A stretch of DNA of 64,000 nucleotides from Tetradesmus obliquus (taxonomy: Eukaryota > Chlorophyta > Chlorophyceae > Sphaeropleales > Scenedesmaceae). The stretch lies in assembly GCA_030272155.1 (NCBI GenBank), contig CP126203.1:4718501-4782500 (forward strand), read 5' to 3'. The position numbers and the translations under genes are program-made. Positions 1-13,990 of the stretch are shown in pieces; within the stretch, counting starts at the first letter, position 1; every line of letters begins with the position of its first letter. The notes beneath the pieces are model-generated. The model saw nothing but the letters and a program-made list of their open reading frames with translations, did no database searches and was not told the DNA's origin.

Positions 1-798
1 GTGGTGGCTTAGCCGCACCCTTTCTTTCAACCAGTCACCCCTAAAACCTAATAGCCTAGTAGATTGCACCGCACCTTCAACAGTCAGCAGCACCTTGTTT
101 GCATCCTCCACTGCCATGTGCCTGCTGCTGCGTGGGTCCAGGCAGCGCCTGTTACAGCAAGCAGCTTTCTGCCACTTGAATACAACCAAAAACCCGAGAT
201 CCCAATCCCGCACCTGTGATGGTCAGCAGCGCCTTGTTTGTGTCTTCCACAGCCATGTGCCTGCTGCTGCGTGGGTCCAGGCAGCGCCTGTTGAGCGTCC
301 ACAGCTTGTCCCAGGAGTGGTGCGTCTCCTTGCGCGCAGGCGTGACCTGGCAGCAGCAGCAGCAGGCGTTGCACGCTGTGCTGATGTGATGAAGCTGGCG
401 GATGCGCTGAGGCACACCACGCTGCCAATACTTACGCCGCACCCATGACAAAGAATGCCCCGCTGCATCATGAACACTACGGTCTGCGAGTGTCATGCGG
501 TACACACCTGCTCCAGCAGAAACGCGCGCAGTGCGTCAGGGTGGCAGCCTGCCCGCATCAGCCCCGCCAGTGTGGGCAGCCGCGGGTCAGCGGGGCCGTC
601 AACAAGCCCGGCTCCCAGCAGCGCGCGCTGGTGCACCTTGGCCTGGCAGCAGCAGCAGCAGCACATGTCAGGGGTGCTCTCAGGTACAAATGATAGGGTG
701 CACACGGAAAAGAGGACACCAGCCAGCCGCAATGCTGCTGTTCCTTCTGTCAGGTTCAGCATGCTCAACATGCAATGCTTGGTGCTGAGAGCCTGAGC

Positions 799-829
<31 letters not shown>

Positions 830-932
830 AGTAGCAGCAACAGGCTCACCTGTGGTGTGTGTGCCATGTGTATGCGCGGGAACTCCCAGATGGTGCTGCA
901 GTGCCAGCCAGGGTGCAGGCCCACCACAGCCT

Positions 933-963
<31 letters not shown>

Positions 964-3718
964 GTGTACCATCATCATCAACGCACCAGCTAAACCAGAG
1001 CAAAAACGCCTCATAAGCTGTAGCACGTTTCCCATGGAGGTAGGTCGATGCAGCATGTATGCATGCAGCGGCCTGCAATGGCAGCAACTGCCTGACAGCC
1101 AACGATGTTATGGCATGAGTGCAGGTGCAACTGCGGGAATCGTGAGCCCTGTTGCATGCAGCTGAAGTGTGTACCATCCCCCACAAGCCGTCCCTGCCCC
1201 TGAGCTGCAGCGTGCGCAGCCGCAGCTGCTGCACGCGCTCATACAAACAACGACACAATCACACAGCCTCACCTGCTGCACCAGCTCCTACAGGCAGTCC
1301 CTGTCCCTGGACTCCAGCTGGCCAGCGTCCGCAGCCTCACCTGCTGCACCAGCTGGTACAGGCCGCCCCTGTCCTTGAACTCCACTAACACAAGTTCGCC
1401 CCTGTCCCTGAGCTGCGTGCGCAGCTGCACTTGCTGCATGCGCTAAAACAAGCAGGCCTACAAACAGTCATACCCAATGGTCACACAACCACACAGCCGC
1501 ACCTGCTGCACCAGCTCATACAAGTTGTCTCTGTCTCTGAAATGCAGCATGTGCAGCCGCAGCTGCTGCGGGCGATCATATTAGCATTTTATAACAGAAC
1601 ACACAGCGTCACCTGCTGCACCAGCTCATAGAGGCAGTCCCTGTCCCTGAACTCCAGCGTGCGCAGCGCATGCGTGACGCCCTCCGCTGCATCCAGCCAG
1701 GGGCAGGCAAAGTCATAAGTAGGGTAGGCCTTGAAAGCGGTGCCTGCAGCAGCAGCAGCAGCAGCAGCGGCAGCAGCAGCAGCAGCAGCGTGGCAGCACA
1801 CCACGGTGAGCAAAACAAGGCAGGTTGGAGGCAATGCAGCAGTCCTACCTCGACGCACACAACATGTATGCACACATCTATTGAGTTGTCTAATGTATCT
1901 GTTCTCATAGGCTGCGAAAGAAAGAAAGAATCTGCGCCCACCTGTCTTGTAGTGTGGCTCCAGGATCACCCTATAAGCCACAGGGTCCCGCAGCGCACCA
2001 TTCTTACTGCCCGGCTGCAGCCTGAAGCGCAGGCAAAAAGCGCGGCCTGACTCCGACCCTGCCTGCATCTCAGCCCAGGCAGCCAGGCTGGCAGCGGCGG
2101 GGCGCTCCCGCGCTGATGAGGCCTGCTTGGCCAGGCGCTGCTGCCGCATCTGCAAGGTGGAAAACAGGGATGCAGAGTGTTTGTGAGACTTTGCACATAG
2201 GACTGTGCTGGTTGGACTGGCTCATTGCACCAGCTGGGGCGCTCCCGTGCTGATGAGGCCTGCTTGGCCAGGCGCTGCTGGCGCATCTGCAGGCACAATA
2301 ATGCGGGGGGCGTTTGAATATTTAGTGTGTTCACAGGCAGGCTGCCAGGCTGGCAGCGGCGGGGCGCTCCCTGGCTGGGGAGGCCTGCTTGGCCAGCCGC
2401 TGCTGCCGCATCTGTAGGGGTACAGTGTACACAGGCAGCAAGCCTCAGCGCCGTATGGGTTCAACTGCATACACTGAAGCCTGCTCGACCAGGCGCTGCT
2501 GCCGCATCTGCAGTTTGAGAACAACAGGGTTTTCAAATAGCTACCGCAGTGTTGACGCACAGTTCACAGGGCTCTGCTGTTTGGGCAGCCAGGCTGGCAG
2601 CGGCGGGGCGCTCCCTGGCAGAGGAGGCCTGCTTGGCCAGGCGCTGCTGGCGCATCTGCACATGGAGGGCAGGAGTGTGCAAGACCAGAGAAAAGAGAGT
2701 GAACGCCACAGATCATGATGCACACCGTTGCACGCCAAATCATATTGTAGTATACTTGCACTCACCAGCTCCATGGGCGTGTCGTCGGCATACAGCAGCC
2801 CCGAGCAAATCATTCGGCGCCGCTAGCGGCCTTAAACCCCACACTCAGCCGTGCCTAAACCTCTAGACTCACCAGCTCCACGGGTGTGTCATCTGCATAC
2901 AGCTGCCCCAAGCGAATACATCAGTGGTCTAAACCCCACACTCAGCGGTGCTTAAACCCCTAGACTCACCAGCTCCACAGGTGTGTTGTCTGCATACAGC
3001 AGCCCCGAGCGAATTCATCAGTGGTCTAAACGCCACACTCAGCGGTGCCTAAACCCTACACTCACCAGCTCCACGGGTGTGTCGTCTGCATACAGCAGCC
3101 CTGACTGTATCAGCGCTGCCGCGTCAGCCGCCATGGCCGCAAAGTAATCTGAGGCGTGGCTGACGGCATCCGGTTGCAAGCCCAGCAGCGGCATGTCCTG
3201 CAACAGCAGCAGCAATGTGGCAGCAGCAGCAGCAGCAGAAGTGTCAGCCGCCATGGATTTCAGAGTGATCCGAGGCGTGGCTGACAGCATCCGGTGCCAG
3301 GCCCAGCAGCGGCATGTCCTACTACAACAGCAGCAGCGGCAGCAGCAGCAGCAGCAGCAGCAGGAGCAGCAGCAGCAGCAGCAGCAGAGTACAAACTGTG
3401 TCCTGTGTGCACTGCTGCATGCACCCCAATGCGGTGCATGCAATCTAAAGCGCCAACAGCCTATGAGTAGTATATGACACACAATAATTATGTAGATCAC
3501 AGCCTTGAACATCCACACACCACAGTCAATTCTGCTGATGGCAGCAAGCAAACGTGCATGCCATGCTGCTGCCCTTGCCGCCTGCACATGCTCTTGCCGC
3601 CTGCACATGCTGCTGCTGCCCATGTGCACTGCCAAGGCACGCACCCGCAGGTATGTGTCCACGCAGGGCCCTGAGCAGGTCTTGGGGTTGGTGTCGTCAA
3701 AGCGCAGGATCCAGCGGC

Positions 3719-3769
<51 letters not shown>

Positions 3770-4267
3770 GGATGAATTTGCAGGTATACATGCTGCCTTC
3801 TAGCGCCTGCATCTACTGCCTTTTGAAGGACACACACGGATGGGCAGGACAGTTGCAAGGAAACACAGTAGTCCCCGGTGGTGTTGATGCTGCTGGCTGC
3901 CCTTCACCCTACTTCCTTCATCCCCCAGTAGCGCAAGTATCGATTCCCATTGGTGTATCATAATGCAGGGGCGTAGTTTTGGCAGTTACCAGCTGGTGTC
4001 ATCTGGAACTGTGCTGCAACCAACTGGTTCATGAGTGCTGCCTTGCAGTGGCCGCTGCCATTGCTGCAGCACTCCTCAAAGAGGCTAAACATATACTGCA
4101 AATGCACTCCAACCAGAATGTGATAAGCACCTGGAACTGTGCTGCCACCAGCTGGTTCATGAGTGCTGCCTTGCAATGGCCAATGTCCAGGTGCCAGCTG
4201 GGCTCAGGGGGGAAGCGAGTGACAACAGCACCAGGCACTGCATGTGGCAGCGGGATGCTCGGCATGG
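1..4267 (-). CDS. Glutamyl-tRNA synthetase, cytosolic/archaeal type, partial, with altered signature motifs
   Basis: Class I synthetase that would charge tRNA-Glu in the cytosol. Exons supported on the minus strand: 4267-4131 (ends MNQLVAAQFQ), 3719-3645 (GRWILRFDDTNP), 3197-3066 (SHASDYF..LLYADDTPVEL), 2149-1942 (MRQQRLAKQ..FCLRFRLQ..GALRDPVAYR), 1743-1613 (KAYPTYDFACPWLDAAEGVT), 930-850 (STIWEFPRIH), 642-508 (GLVDGPADPRLPTL), 346-214 (SWDKLWTLNRRCLDP). Phases chain without a stop (0,0,0,1,0,0,0,1) and block order matches eukaryotic GluRS. The last donor lies at 213, so the C-terminal part is beyond the left edge; the 5' exon (phase 1) was not found. Odd: the HIGH region reads FPPEPSWHLDIGH, where the family has SGYLHIGH, so the first HIGH histidine is Asp; the SKRK (KMSKS-equivalent) position reads AKVH. 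RFDDTNP is intact. Either a decaying gene or a non-catalytic paralogue. Family assignment is strong, activity doubtful. Confidence 0.85.
84..157 (-). repeat. Extra copy of GluRS exon end (NRRCLDPRSSRHM) with donor
   Basis: Near-copy of the end of the exon at 214-346: it encodes RRCLDPRSSRHMAVED-like sequence and again ends at a GTGCGG donor. It lies in the following intron. Confidence 0.75.
1190..1575 (-). repeat. Tandem degenerate copies of GluRS exon end ELVQQ plus donor
   Basis: About five diverged copies of the 3' end of the 1743-1613 exon (LEFRDRDCLYELVQQ followed by GTGA), at about 1190-1240, 1262-1310, 1335-1385, 1395-1440 and 1495-1560. Each contains the minus-strand equivalent of CTGGTGCAGCAG|GTG. 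They fill the downstream intron. Confidence 0.75.
2225..2660 (-). repeat. Four upstream copies of GluRS exon start MRQQRLAKQ with acceptor
   Basis: Acceptor-side copies of the start of the 2149-1942 exon, at about 2230-2290, 2340-2415, 2470-2515 and 2585-2660. Each reads (minus) ...CTGCAGATGCGSCAGCAGCG... and continues with Leu-Ala/Val-Lys/Glu-Gln-Ala-like codons. The copies are diverged, so they are not a sequencing stutter. Confidence 0.75.
2760..3015 (-). repeat. Three copies of GluRS exon end YADDTPVEL with donor
   Basis: Donor-side copies of the end of the 3197-3066 exon at about 2763-2815, 2870-2920 and 2965-3010, all with the GTGAGT donor and the YADDTP(V/M)EL codons. Segments between them share 'aaaccccacactcag'-like intron sequence, so the unit includes intron as well as exon. 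Confidence 0.75.
3241..3330 (-). repeat. Diverged copy of GluRS exon start (DMPLLG..)
   Basis: Second copy of the start of the 3197-3066 exon, with the same GACATGCCGCTGCTGGGC-type opening but frame-breaking changes. It sits upstream of the good copy, separated by CAG runs. Confidence 0.6.
4003..4060 (-). repeat. Copy of GluRS exon end GHCKAALMNQLVAAQFQ
   Basis: Repeats the last 17 codons of the 4267-4131 exon in frame, preceded by an AG. Instead of GTGCTT the copy is followed by ATGACACC, so it lacks the donor. Confidence 0.65.
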
Positions 4268-4299
4268 CTGCAGCAGCAGCAGCAGCAGCAGACAAGACA

Positions 4300-4500
4300 G
4301 TGCAGCTGGGCTCAGGGGGGAAGCGAGTGACCACAGCACCAGGCACGGCATGCGGCAGCGGGATGCTCGGCATGGCTGCAGTAGCAGCAGCAGCAGCAGC
4401 AGCAGCAGCAGACAGTACAGTGCAGCTGTGGCATGACAGGTGAAGCACAAGGTGGGACAACAGCTTAAGGCCAGCATGGGGAGCGGGGTGCTTGGCATGG
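4300..4500 (-). repeat. Two acceptor-side copies of GluRS HIGH exon
   Basis: Copy one (about 4305-4377) repeats the exon start through TRFPPEPS after a CTGCAG acceptor and then breaks off before the HIGH region. Copy two (about 4441-4500) is more diverged. Both are upstream of the functional-looking exon at 4267-4131. Confidence 0.65.
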
Positions 4501-5217
4501 CAGCGGCAGCAGACAGGGCAGTGCAGCTGTGGCGTGATAGGTGTGTGTTGCAAGGTGGGTGGAATGGTGAAAAGAAATGCTGGCAGGTGCTGTGCAGCGG
4601 CAGCAGCAGCAGCAACAACGCCATCAGGCAGCTGCATCCGACCAGCTGCCACTAATGTTTGCTGCTATCATGGCTGAATCTGCGTTCTTTCATCGGCAGC
4701 GCTTGCTCCACAAGTCACTAATGCTGCTGCACAAGTGCAGCACAAGCACCAGCCTGGCAGGCATGTTGTGCCTGCTGCAATAAACCACGCAGCAAGAGTT
4801 CCGTGCTCACCGCCTACTGCTTCCGGTGAGATAAACTGTTACTTGATCCTCAAAGTGATGTATAAGTGTCCTCGACCTCGAAAGCTCGCTAGCTTCCAAG
4901 GCAAGTGACTCTAGGCTGAGCTGGACAGTCCACAAGTCTGTCTTTGATGCACGTAAAAGCTCGACCATTGACTAGAAACACTACAATTGAATGCCGTATG
5001 AGCGTGTTCATCTGCCCCTGTGTTGGCATTCGTCTCGGAAATATCAGGGTTTCGAAAAGACCGGCACCCTTGACATGGCAGCAGCAGATCTGCCGTCACA
5101 CCCAGTTTTGCGCCTAAGTTCTTGCTAGTGTTGGTTTTTGCCCTGCCTCATCCCTCCGACCTGCTTCAACGACGCACTCTTCGTGTGCAACCAGTCAATC
5201 GCCGGAAACAATCAAGC
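4378..5217. other. Divergent intergenic region between GluRS and the 80-aa gene
   Basis: Should hold the missing 5' exon of the minus-strand GluRS gene (a GC-rich stretch with Ala codons lies at 4567-4652) and promoters for both directions. No TATA box or other defined site was recognised. The 4800-5217 part is less repetitive and less CAG-rich than its surroundings. Confidence 0.4.
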
Positions 5218-5460
5218 ATGGATCGCAGCTCAGCTCCTCAGGACATCCCAGGATCCCGGAGGTCCAGCATGGACGACTCCGAGTCCCGCAAGACCTCGAT
5301 GGACTCGATGGATGCCGGCGGTTCCATGAGGCAGGGCTCCCTGGACGCAATGGCACAGCAGCACAAGAAAGCGCAATGGTTCTGGCGTGCTAAGGGCAAA
5401 GGCCAGCTTGACCTGCCTCCGGAATTCAAGGACTCCTTCACGGGCTGGTTCTCCGCCTGA
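5218..5460 (+). CDS. Small serine-rich protein of unknown function, 80 aa
   Basis: Single-exon ORF from the first ATG after an upstream frame that is open but has no ATG. The N-terminal half is rich in Ser, Asp and Met with Arg-x-x-Ser sites (GSRRSSMDDSESRKTSMDSM), a pattern typical of kinase substrates. The C-terminal half (AQWFWRAKGKGQLDLPPEF.. FTGWFSA) is aromatic, basic and low in repeats. No signal peptide or membrane segment. Codon use is balanced and the ORF lacks the CAG tracts of its neighbours, which supports real coding. I do not recognise the family. An intron at either end cannot be excluded. Confidence 0.55.
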   Translation: MDRSSAPQDIPGSRRSSMDDSESRKTSMDSMDAGGSMRQGSLDAMAQQHKKAQWFWRAKGKGQLDLPPEFKDSFTGWFSA

Positions 5461-9768
<4,308 letters not shown>

Positions 9769-10118
9769 GGCGCGACCGGTGGCGGGGCAGCAGCAGGAGC
9801 GTGGGCGCTGCGCGGCACAGCAGCGGCGGCTGGGGCATGATGCAGCGGGCAGCAGCCAGGGGCTTGCAGGAAGCAGCTCGTGGCGTCAGCAGCGCTGCTG
9901 CGCAGCAGCTTCTCGCTCACAGGGAGTTGCAGCAGCTGCTGCAAACATCCTGCAGCATGCAGGTGTCGGCCGAGCGCGCTTGCCACAGATGCTGCAGCAG
10001 GTGGCTGCAGCAGCAGTAAGGTGCACAGCTCGCCATGACAGTGCTGCGGTGCTTGTGCGCTGGTGCCATGCACTGCAACCGCCTATGCAGTGGCCAGCAG
10101 CTATGCGTAGCTTCTTTC

Positions 10119-10937
10119 CTAGGAGTTGTGAGTGCAGCTTCTGCTGCGCTGTGGGGCCGGCAGTAGCAGCAGCTGTATATAAGTAGTAATGGGCACGGGG
10201 CGTTTTGCTGGTCCTGATGCTAGTGCTTGGGATGGCAGGGGAGGGTGCTGCTGGTTGGCCTTAGTATTATGGGGTGCGGGAAGGGCAGGGCAGGTGATTG
10301 CATGCAGCCGCATGCATGAATGCGTGGCCCAATGCACCACAGCCGTTGCGGCATCGTTGTTTCTGGTCGGGGAGAAGACACCGGTTGGGAGCGCAGTCGC
10401 CTGTGCTTTTGTTGCCTGGGAGTGCTTTGCTGGTACAGCAGTGCCTTGTGCAGTTTGTATTGCATGCTGGCCTGGTGCAAGCTTCTTGAGTGAGGCGAGG
10501 CGGCTGGTGAGACAGTTGTGCAAAGCCATGCAGGCAGCGCGTGGGCCTGGATTTGGGCCTCTGGCTTTCAAGCTGTAACTTTCTCTTCTCTGCTTGCCTG
10601 CCAAACTGAGCGTTATGTTGTATTTTGCTTTTGCACAGTGTGCCTCATGCAACTCCTTACACAGACTGCAGCAGAAGTGGTCAGGGGCAGCAGTCATGTC
10701 CAAGTTTTTTACCCAACAGGGTGTTTTTGTTGACGGACCACCTTGGGCAGACATACACGCACACAGCGGACAAACACTTATGGTCGTGTCTTGGGGCTGG
10801 TACAACAAACCATGGGCAGCTGGCCAGGAGGGGCTAGGGTACCGGCCCGGCCAAGCCATCCGAGGTTGTTGGCGCTCAAGAGCAAGCTGCCGTACTATAG
10901 CCTGAAGCAAGCCGTCCTGCATGTGAAGCGCCATCAT
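10119..10937 (-). CDS. Doubtful ORF, 272 codons, antisense to UBC 3' region
   Basis: Opens with a real ATG. The first 30 codons (REMMALHMQDGLLQAIVRQL..) look like an amphipathic helix and follow an AG that could be an acceptor. The remainder has no domain I know; it includes loose Cys pairs (CPLCACM, CCSLCKELHEAHC) and overlaps the probable UBC 3' UTR. Long open frames are not rare in this composition, so only the helix-coding start might be a genuine exon. Confidence 0.2.
   Translation of the reverse strand: MMALHMQDGLLQAIVRQLALERQQPRMAWPGRYPSPSWPAAHGLLYQPQDTTISVCPLCACMSAQGGPSTKTPCWVKNLDMTAAPDHFCCSLCKELHEAHCAKAKYNITLSLAGKQRRESYSLKARGPNPGPRAACMALHNCLTSRLASLKKLAPGQHAIQTAQGTAVPAKHSQATKAQATALPTGVFSPTRNNDAATAVVHWATHSCMRLHAITCPALPAPHNTKANQQHPPLPSQALASGPAKRPVPITTYIQLLLLPAPQRSRSCTHNS
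10574..10578 (+). terminator. Probable polyadenylation signal of UBC (TGTAA)
   Basis: TGTAA about 806 bases after the stop; 3' UTRs of this length and this motif are usual in volvocalean algae. Position inferred, cleavage site not visible. Confidence 0.45.
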
Positions 10938-11922
10938 CTCCCGTTTCAGCTGTCAACATGAAGCACAGAGAGTTGAACGCACGGCGGAGAAGTCGACAGG
11001 CCCCGTCCGGGATCCCTGAGCGACGGCCTTGGCGCGTCAGCTGACAGGGACGTGGACGTACTTAGTCCAGCAAATTTCTATGACAACCGTCATTAATATC
11101 AGCAACATCACCTTTGACCTTATCCGCCGAGAACCAGCGAGCACCAGGTGCTGATCTTTTCAAACAATCAAGAATCTCAAACCTGCCAACATGCAGCATT
11201 GCGCTCTTCCAAGGAGCCGCTGGCTGCACAGCATCCTTCTGCACCATCAATCCGCACCATAATTGCACAAGAGGTCCTACAGACAGCAGCCTGCACGCAT
11301 GCAACCTTATGGAATGCCGCGGCTAGAACACATGTGCATGTACCTCTGCCAAGCTGGCAGCAGCAGAAATCTGCGGCTGCTGGCATTCTACCCAGAACCC
11401 TAGCGTCACTGCTTCAGGCCTGAAGCAGTATCCCATGACTCGCTGATGCAGCCACCTGTGCAGCATCTTTGCCAACTGGCTCATCTGCCGGGCTCTCACA
11501 GCAAAGCCTTTGGGGCAAGCCTTCTTGCTGGTGCACACGCCACAACCATAAGCCATGCTTGCACACATGCAACCGTGACGGCGCGCATATGCCTAGCGAT
11601 GGCGAGTTGCAGCTGATTATCATTGGCTGGATGCTGCAGGCAACAATGATTGAAGGACACCAACACTTCAGCCCAAACACCATGCCCACATTGGCCGCCA
11701 CACCTGACAACAGCAAACCATGTGTCACCCTCACACTGATCCACCCAAAATTTCAGGGGACATGTTGCCAGCTGTCACACGTACCCTTTCTGCAAGAATA
11801 TAAAGAAAACGGTTGTATTGTGTCCAATCGTGTGTCCCACAATGCTGCTGTCCAAACATGCAGTGCTGCTGTTGAGCAACAGGCCCAGTTCACAGTGTTC
11901 ATAAAGTAGAAAGAACCGGTGA

Positions 11923-12126
11923 CTCACTCAAGCACAACAAGCCCAACTCCTTGACGCGCTGAATGATTCCCCCAACACTACTGCTGAACTGATCATAAAT
12001 ACTCTTGGTGCAGCAGGCTACATCTACAAGGACACACACGAGCAACTCCAAAAACTAGGCATCAGCGGCAGGCCCCTAGCGTCCCTCATTAACAATCTAC
12101 ACATACAAGCAGTAAAAAAAGCCTGA
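11923..12126 (+). pseudogene. Fragmentary ORF inside the 11.9-12.8 kb insertion
   Basis: Reads LTQAQQAQLLDALNDSPNTT..., then AGYIYKDTHEQLQKLGISG, then LASLINNLHIQAVKKA and a stop. No ATG at the start. The following frame continues with Thr/Asn/His-rich sequence and more stops. Amino acid character is protein-like and unlike the CAG-driven frames nearby. Probably a relic of an element-encoded protein; function unknown. Confidence 0.35.
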
Positions 12127-12435
12127 CAAGCATCATCGGCACGCGACGTCACAGTGAACGCGCACAACACCAACACAAACTCCGCTATGGACAGCCTGCA
12201 CCAAACCACCCCTCACACGCGTCGATAGCAGTACCCGTACAACAGGCACCCACATCCATCACAAACAATAATGGCAAACGTTGTCACAAGCCCATCAACA
12301 CTATGCTTCCACGGCAACGCAAAAAACGCAAGAAACACTGACACTGCACTGCCGCATACCTTGCTTGACACACGCAGACCTGAAGGCGGCGGCGACTGGA
12401 CTGGCGAGAAGGCTGAGCTGGAGGAGCCGGTTCAT

Positions 12436-12590
12436 GGGGCACGTTGCTCCATGCGGCGTGGCGGGAGAAGCCGGCCCGTGGAGCACTGTGCTCTCACGCG
12501 GCTTGGCGGGAGAAGCCGACCCATGGGGCAGTCTGCCCGCATGCGGGCCGGCAGGAGCAGCCGACCCCTGGGGCAGCCAGTTGCCAGGGG
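12436..12590 (+). repeat. Imperfect tandem repeat, about 60 bp, in the insertion
   Basis: Three successive GGCGGGAGAAGCCGGCCC-type blocks (about 12460, 12505 and 12551, the last as GGCAGGAGCAGCCGACCC). They give repeated Gly-Arg-Ser-Arg-Pro in one frame, which I do not regard as a gene. Confidence 0.5.
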
Positions 12591-13084
12591 CCCGGCGTCG
12601 GAGTCCATTTGCAGCTTATCTTAGGGCTTCTTGTGTCAACGCGTAGTAGGATGAGGATGAGTTCTTACAATAGAGCTCTTAGGCCCAGGCCTGTCCTTGT
12701 CCTTCTCTAATTTACGCACGGAAGAGCATAGGCTCAAGCAGGCTTGCCTGCCTCCGACGCGTAGGACTTGTAACTTGTAACTTGTAACCGGTGACTCAAC
12801 CACACTCTTTCCAGACAGCGCCATTATTGCACTACAGCCCGGACCTGTGGTAAAAGTGCTAAAAGTCGGCTAAAAGTCCCAGGGCACCGGCCATCTGATT
12901 GTGCATGTTGCTTGCATCACATCCACAAAACATATGCATGCATGCACCCCCTGACGTCACATAAGTGCTGCTGTGCTCTGTCACAGTAGCATGTGTCGCT
13001 AGCCTGTTTCCATGCAGCCGATCCTCGTCTTTCTGTCAACTACAGCGAACTGACTTCAGTCTGAGCCCAGGCTCTTTTTTGGTG

Positions 13085-13180
13085 ACAGCGCCATCTGCAA
13101 TGCCATCTGCAATGCCATCTGCAGTGCAATGCAGTGCAATGCCATCTGCAATGCCATCTGCGATGCCATCTGCAGCTGTG
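13085..13180 (+). repeat. Tandem 12-mer (ATGCCATCTGCA)n
   Basis: About seven units of ATGCCATCTGCA, some shortened to GTGCAATGCA. Translated it would be Pro-Ser-Ala-Met repeats, but there is no other coding support. Confidence 0.8.
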
Positions 13181-13825
13181 ACCACAACCATAGTTGCAGC
13201 CACAGTCCAAGCTCCTCTCAGAGAACTACATGCAGCATGGCAGGCACGACTGTAACAGCGAGCAAAGCACAGCTGCTGGTACGTTCACACCAGGATAACG
13301 ACCACAGACCTTCCAAGCAGGGCATCAAGCGAGACCAAATGCCTCGTAGAAGAGCACCACCCTCATGCAGCTGCAGGACACAGCAAGGCTGTACACAACA
13401 ACAACATTGGAGCACAGCTGAGACGCCGTCCTAGTGTCGAAGTCACATGATGCAGCACCAGCGGTGCAGCACCAATGGGCCGTCCTAGTTTTGAAGCCAC
13501 ATGACGGGAACCCTGACACATCTTGTGGATGCCTTCACACCATCTTACCTGGTACATCCACAAGTGCACCCGCCAGCTTGTACGGCAAGCCGTCAAGCCA
13601 CACATGTAGGAATAGAACCACTTGCATATGCAAAGAAACAATGTGCATCCGCTTCCTTGTTTCTTGCCTGCCATACACACAGCTAGATTGCAGCACTAGC
13701 TGGTGGCCTGGAGGGCCTTTTGAAACTGGCTCACGTGCAGCAGGGGCATCCATGTGTCATAGCATATGCTGCATGACTGGCCGACCACAGCAGCCAGCAC
13801 TCCTTCCATGCAAAACAAAAGGCGG

Positions 13826-13990
13826 AAAAGCAAAGTGGCCTGTTAGCATCAATCGTGTGATTGTGTTCTACGGTGCTCGCTCTCCTTTTCTGGTCTCAGA
13901 CCATGTATTCAACCTGTTGTGCCTCATACCACCTAAGATGGTGCCAGGACCCACATGTAACTATCCTCTCTCAAAAGCAAAGTGGCCTGT
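13826..13990 (+). mobile_element. Short retroelement copy 1 with 18-bp direct repeats
   Basis: aaaagcaaagtggcctgt flanks the insert at 13826-13843 and 13973-13990 (similarity runs on to 28 bp with two mismatches). The insert ends in GGACCCACATGTAACTATCC and shares about 60 bp with copies at 16.8 kb (minus) and 58.9 kb (plus). The 3' ends agree while the 5' ends differ, as in SINEs or 5'-truncated LINEs. TGTAA near the end could serve as its polyadenylation signal. Confidence 0.6.

Larger units (their letters stand above)
9769..11913. other. UBC 3' UTR and following intergenic region
   Basis: About 810 bases after the UBC stop there is a TGTAA at 10574-10578, the usual chlorophycean polyadenylation signal, so the 3' UTR probably ends near 10.59 kb. 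The rest shows no supported gene apart from a doubtful minus-strand ORF (10119-10937). Confidence 0.45.
11914..12798 (+). mobile_element. Probable retrotransposed insertion with 13-bp target duplication
   Basis: The 13-mer aaccggtgactca occurs at 11914-11926 and 12786-12798. The segment between differs in composition (AC-rich first half), contains a 68-codon frame (11923-12126), and ends just before the second 13-mer in three tandem CTTGTAA units (12767-12787), like the simple-repeat tails of LINE elements. Direct flanking repeats of 13 bp plus a short-repeat 3' tail suggest target-primed reverse transcription. No reverse transcriptase remains, so the family is unknown. Confidence 0.5.
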
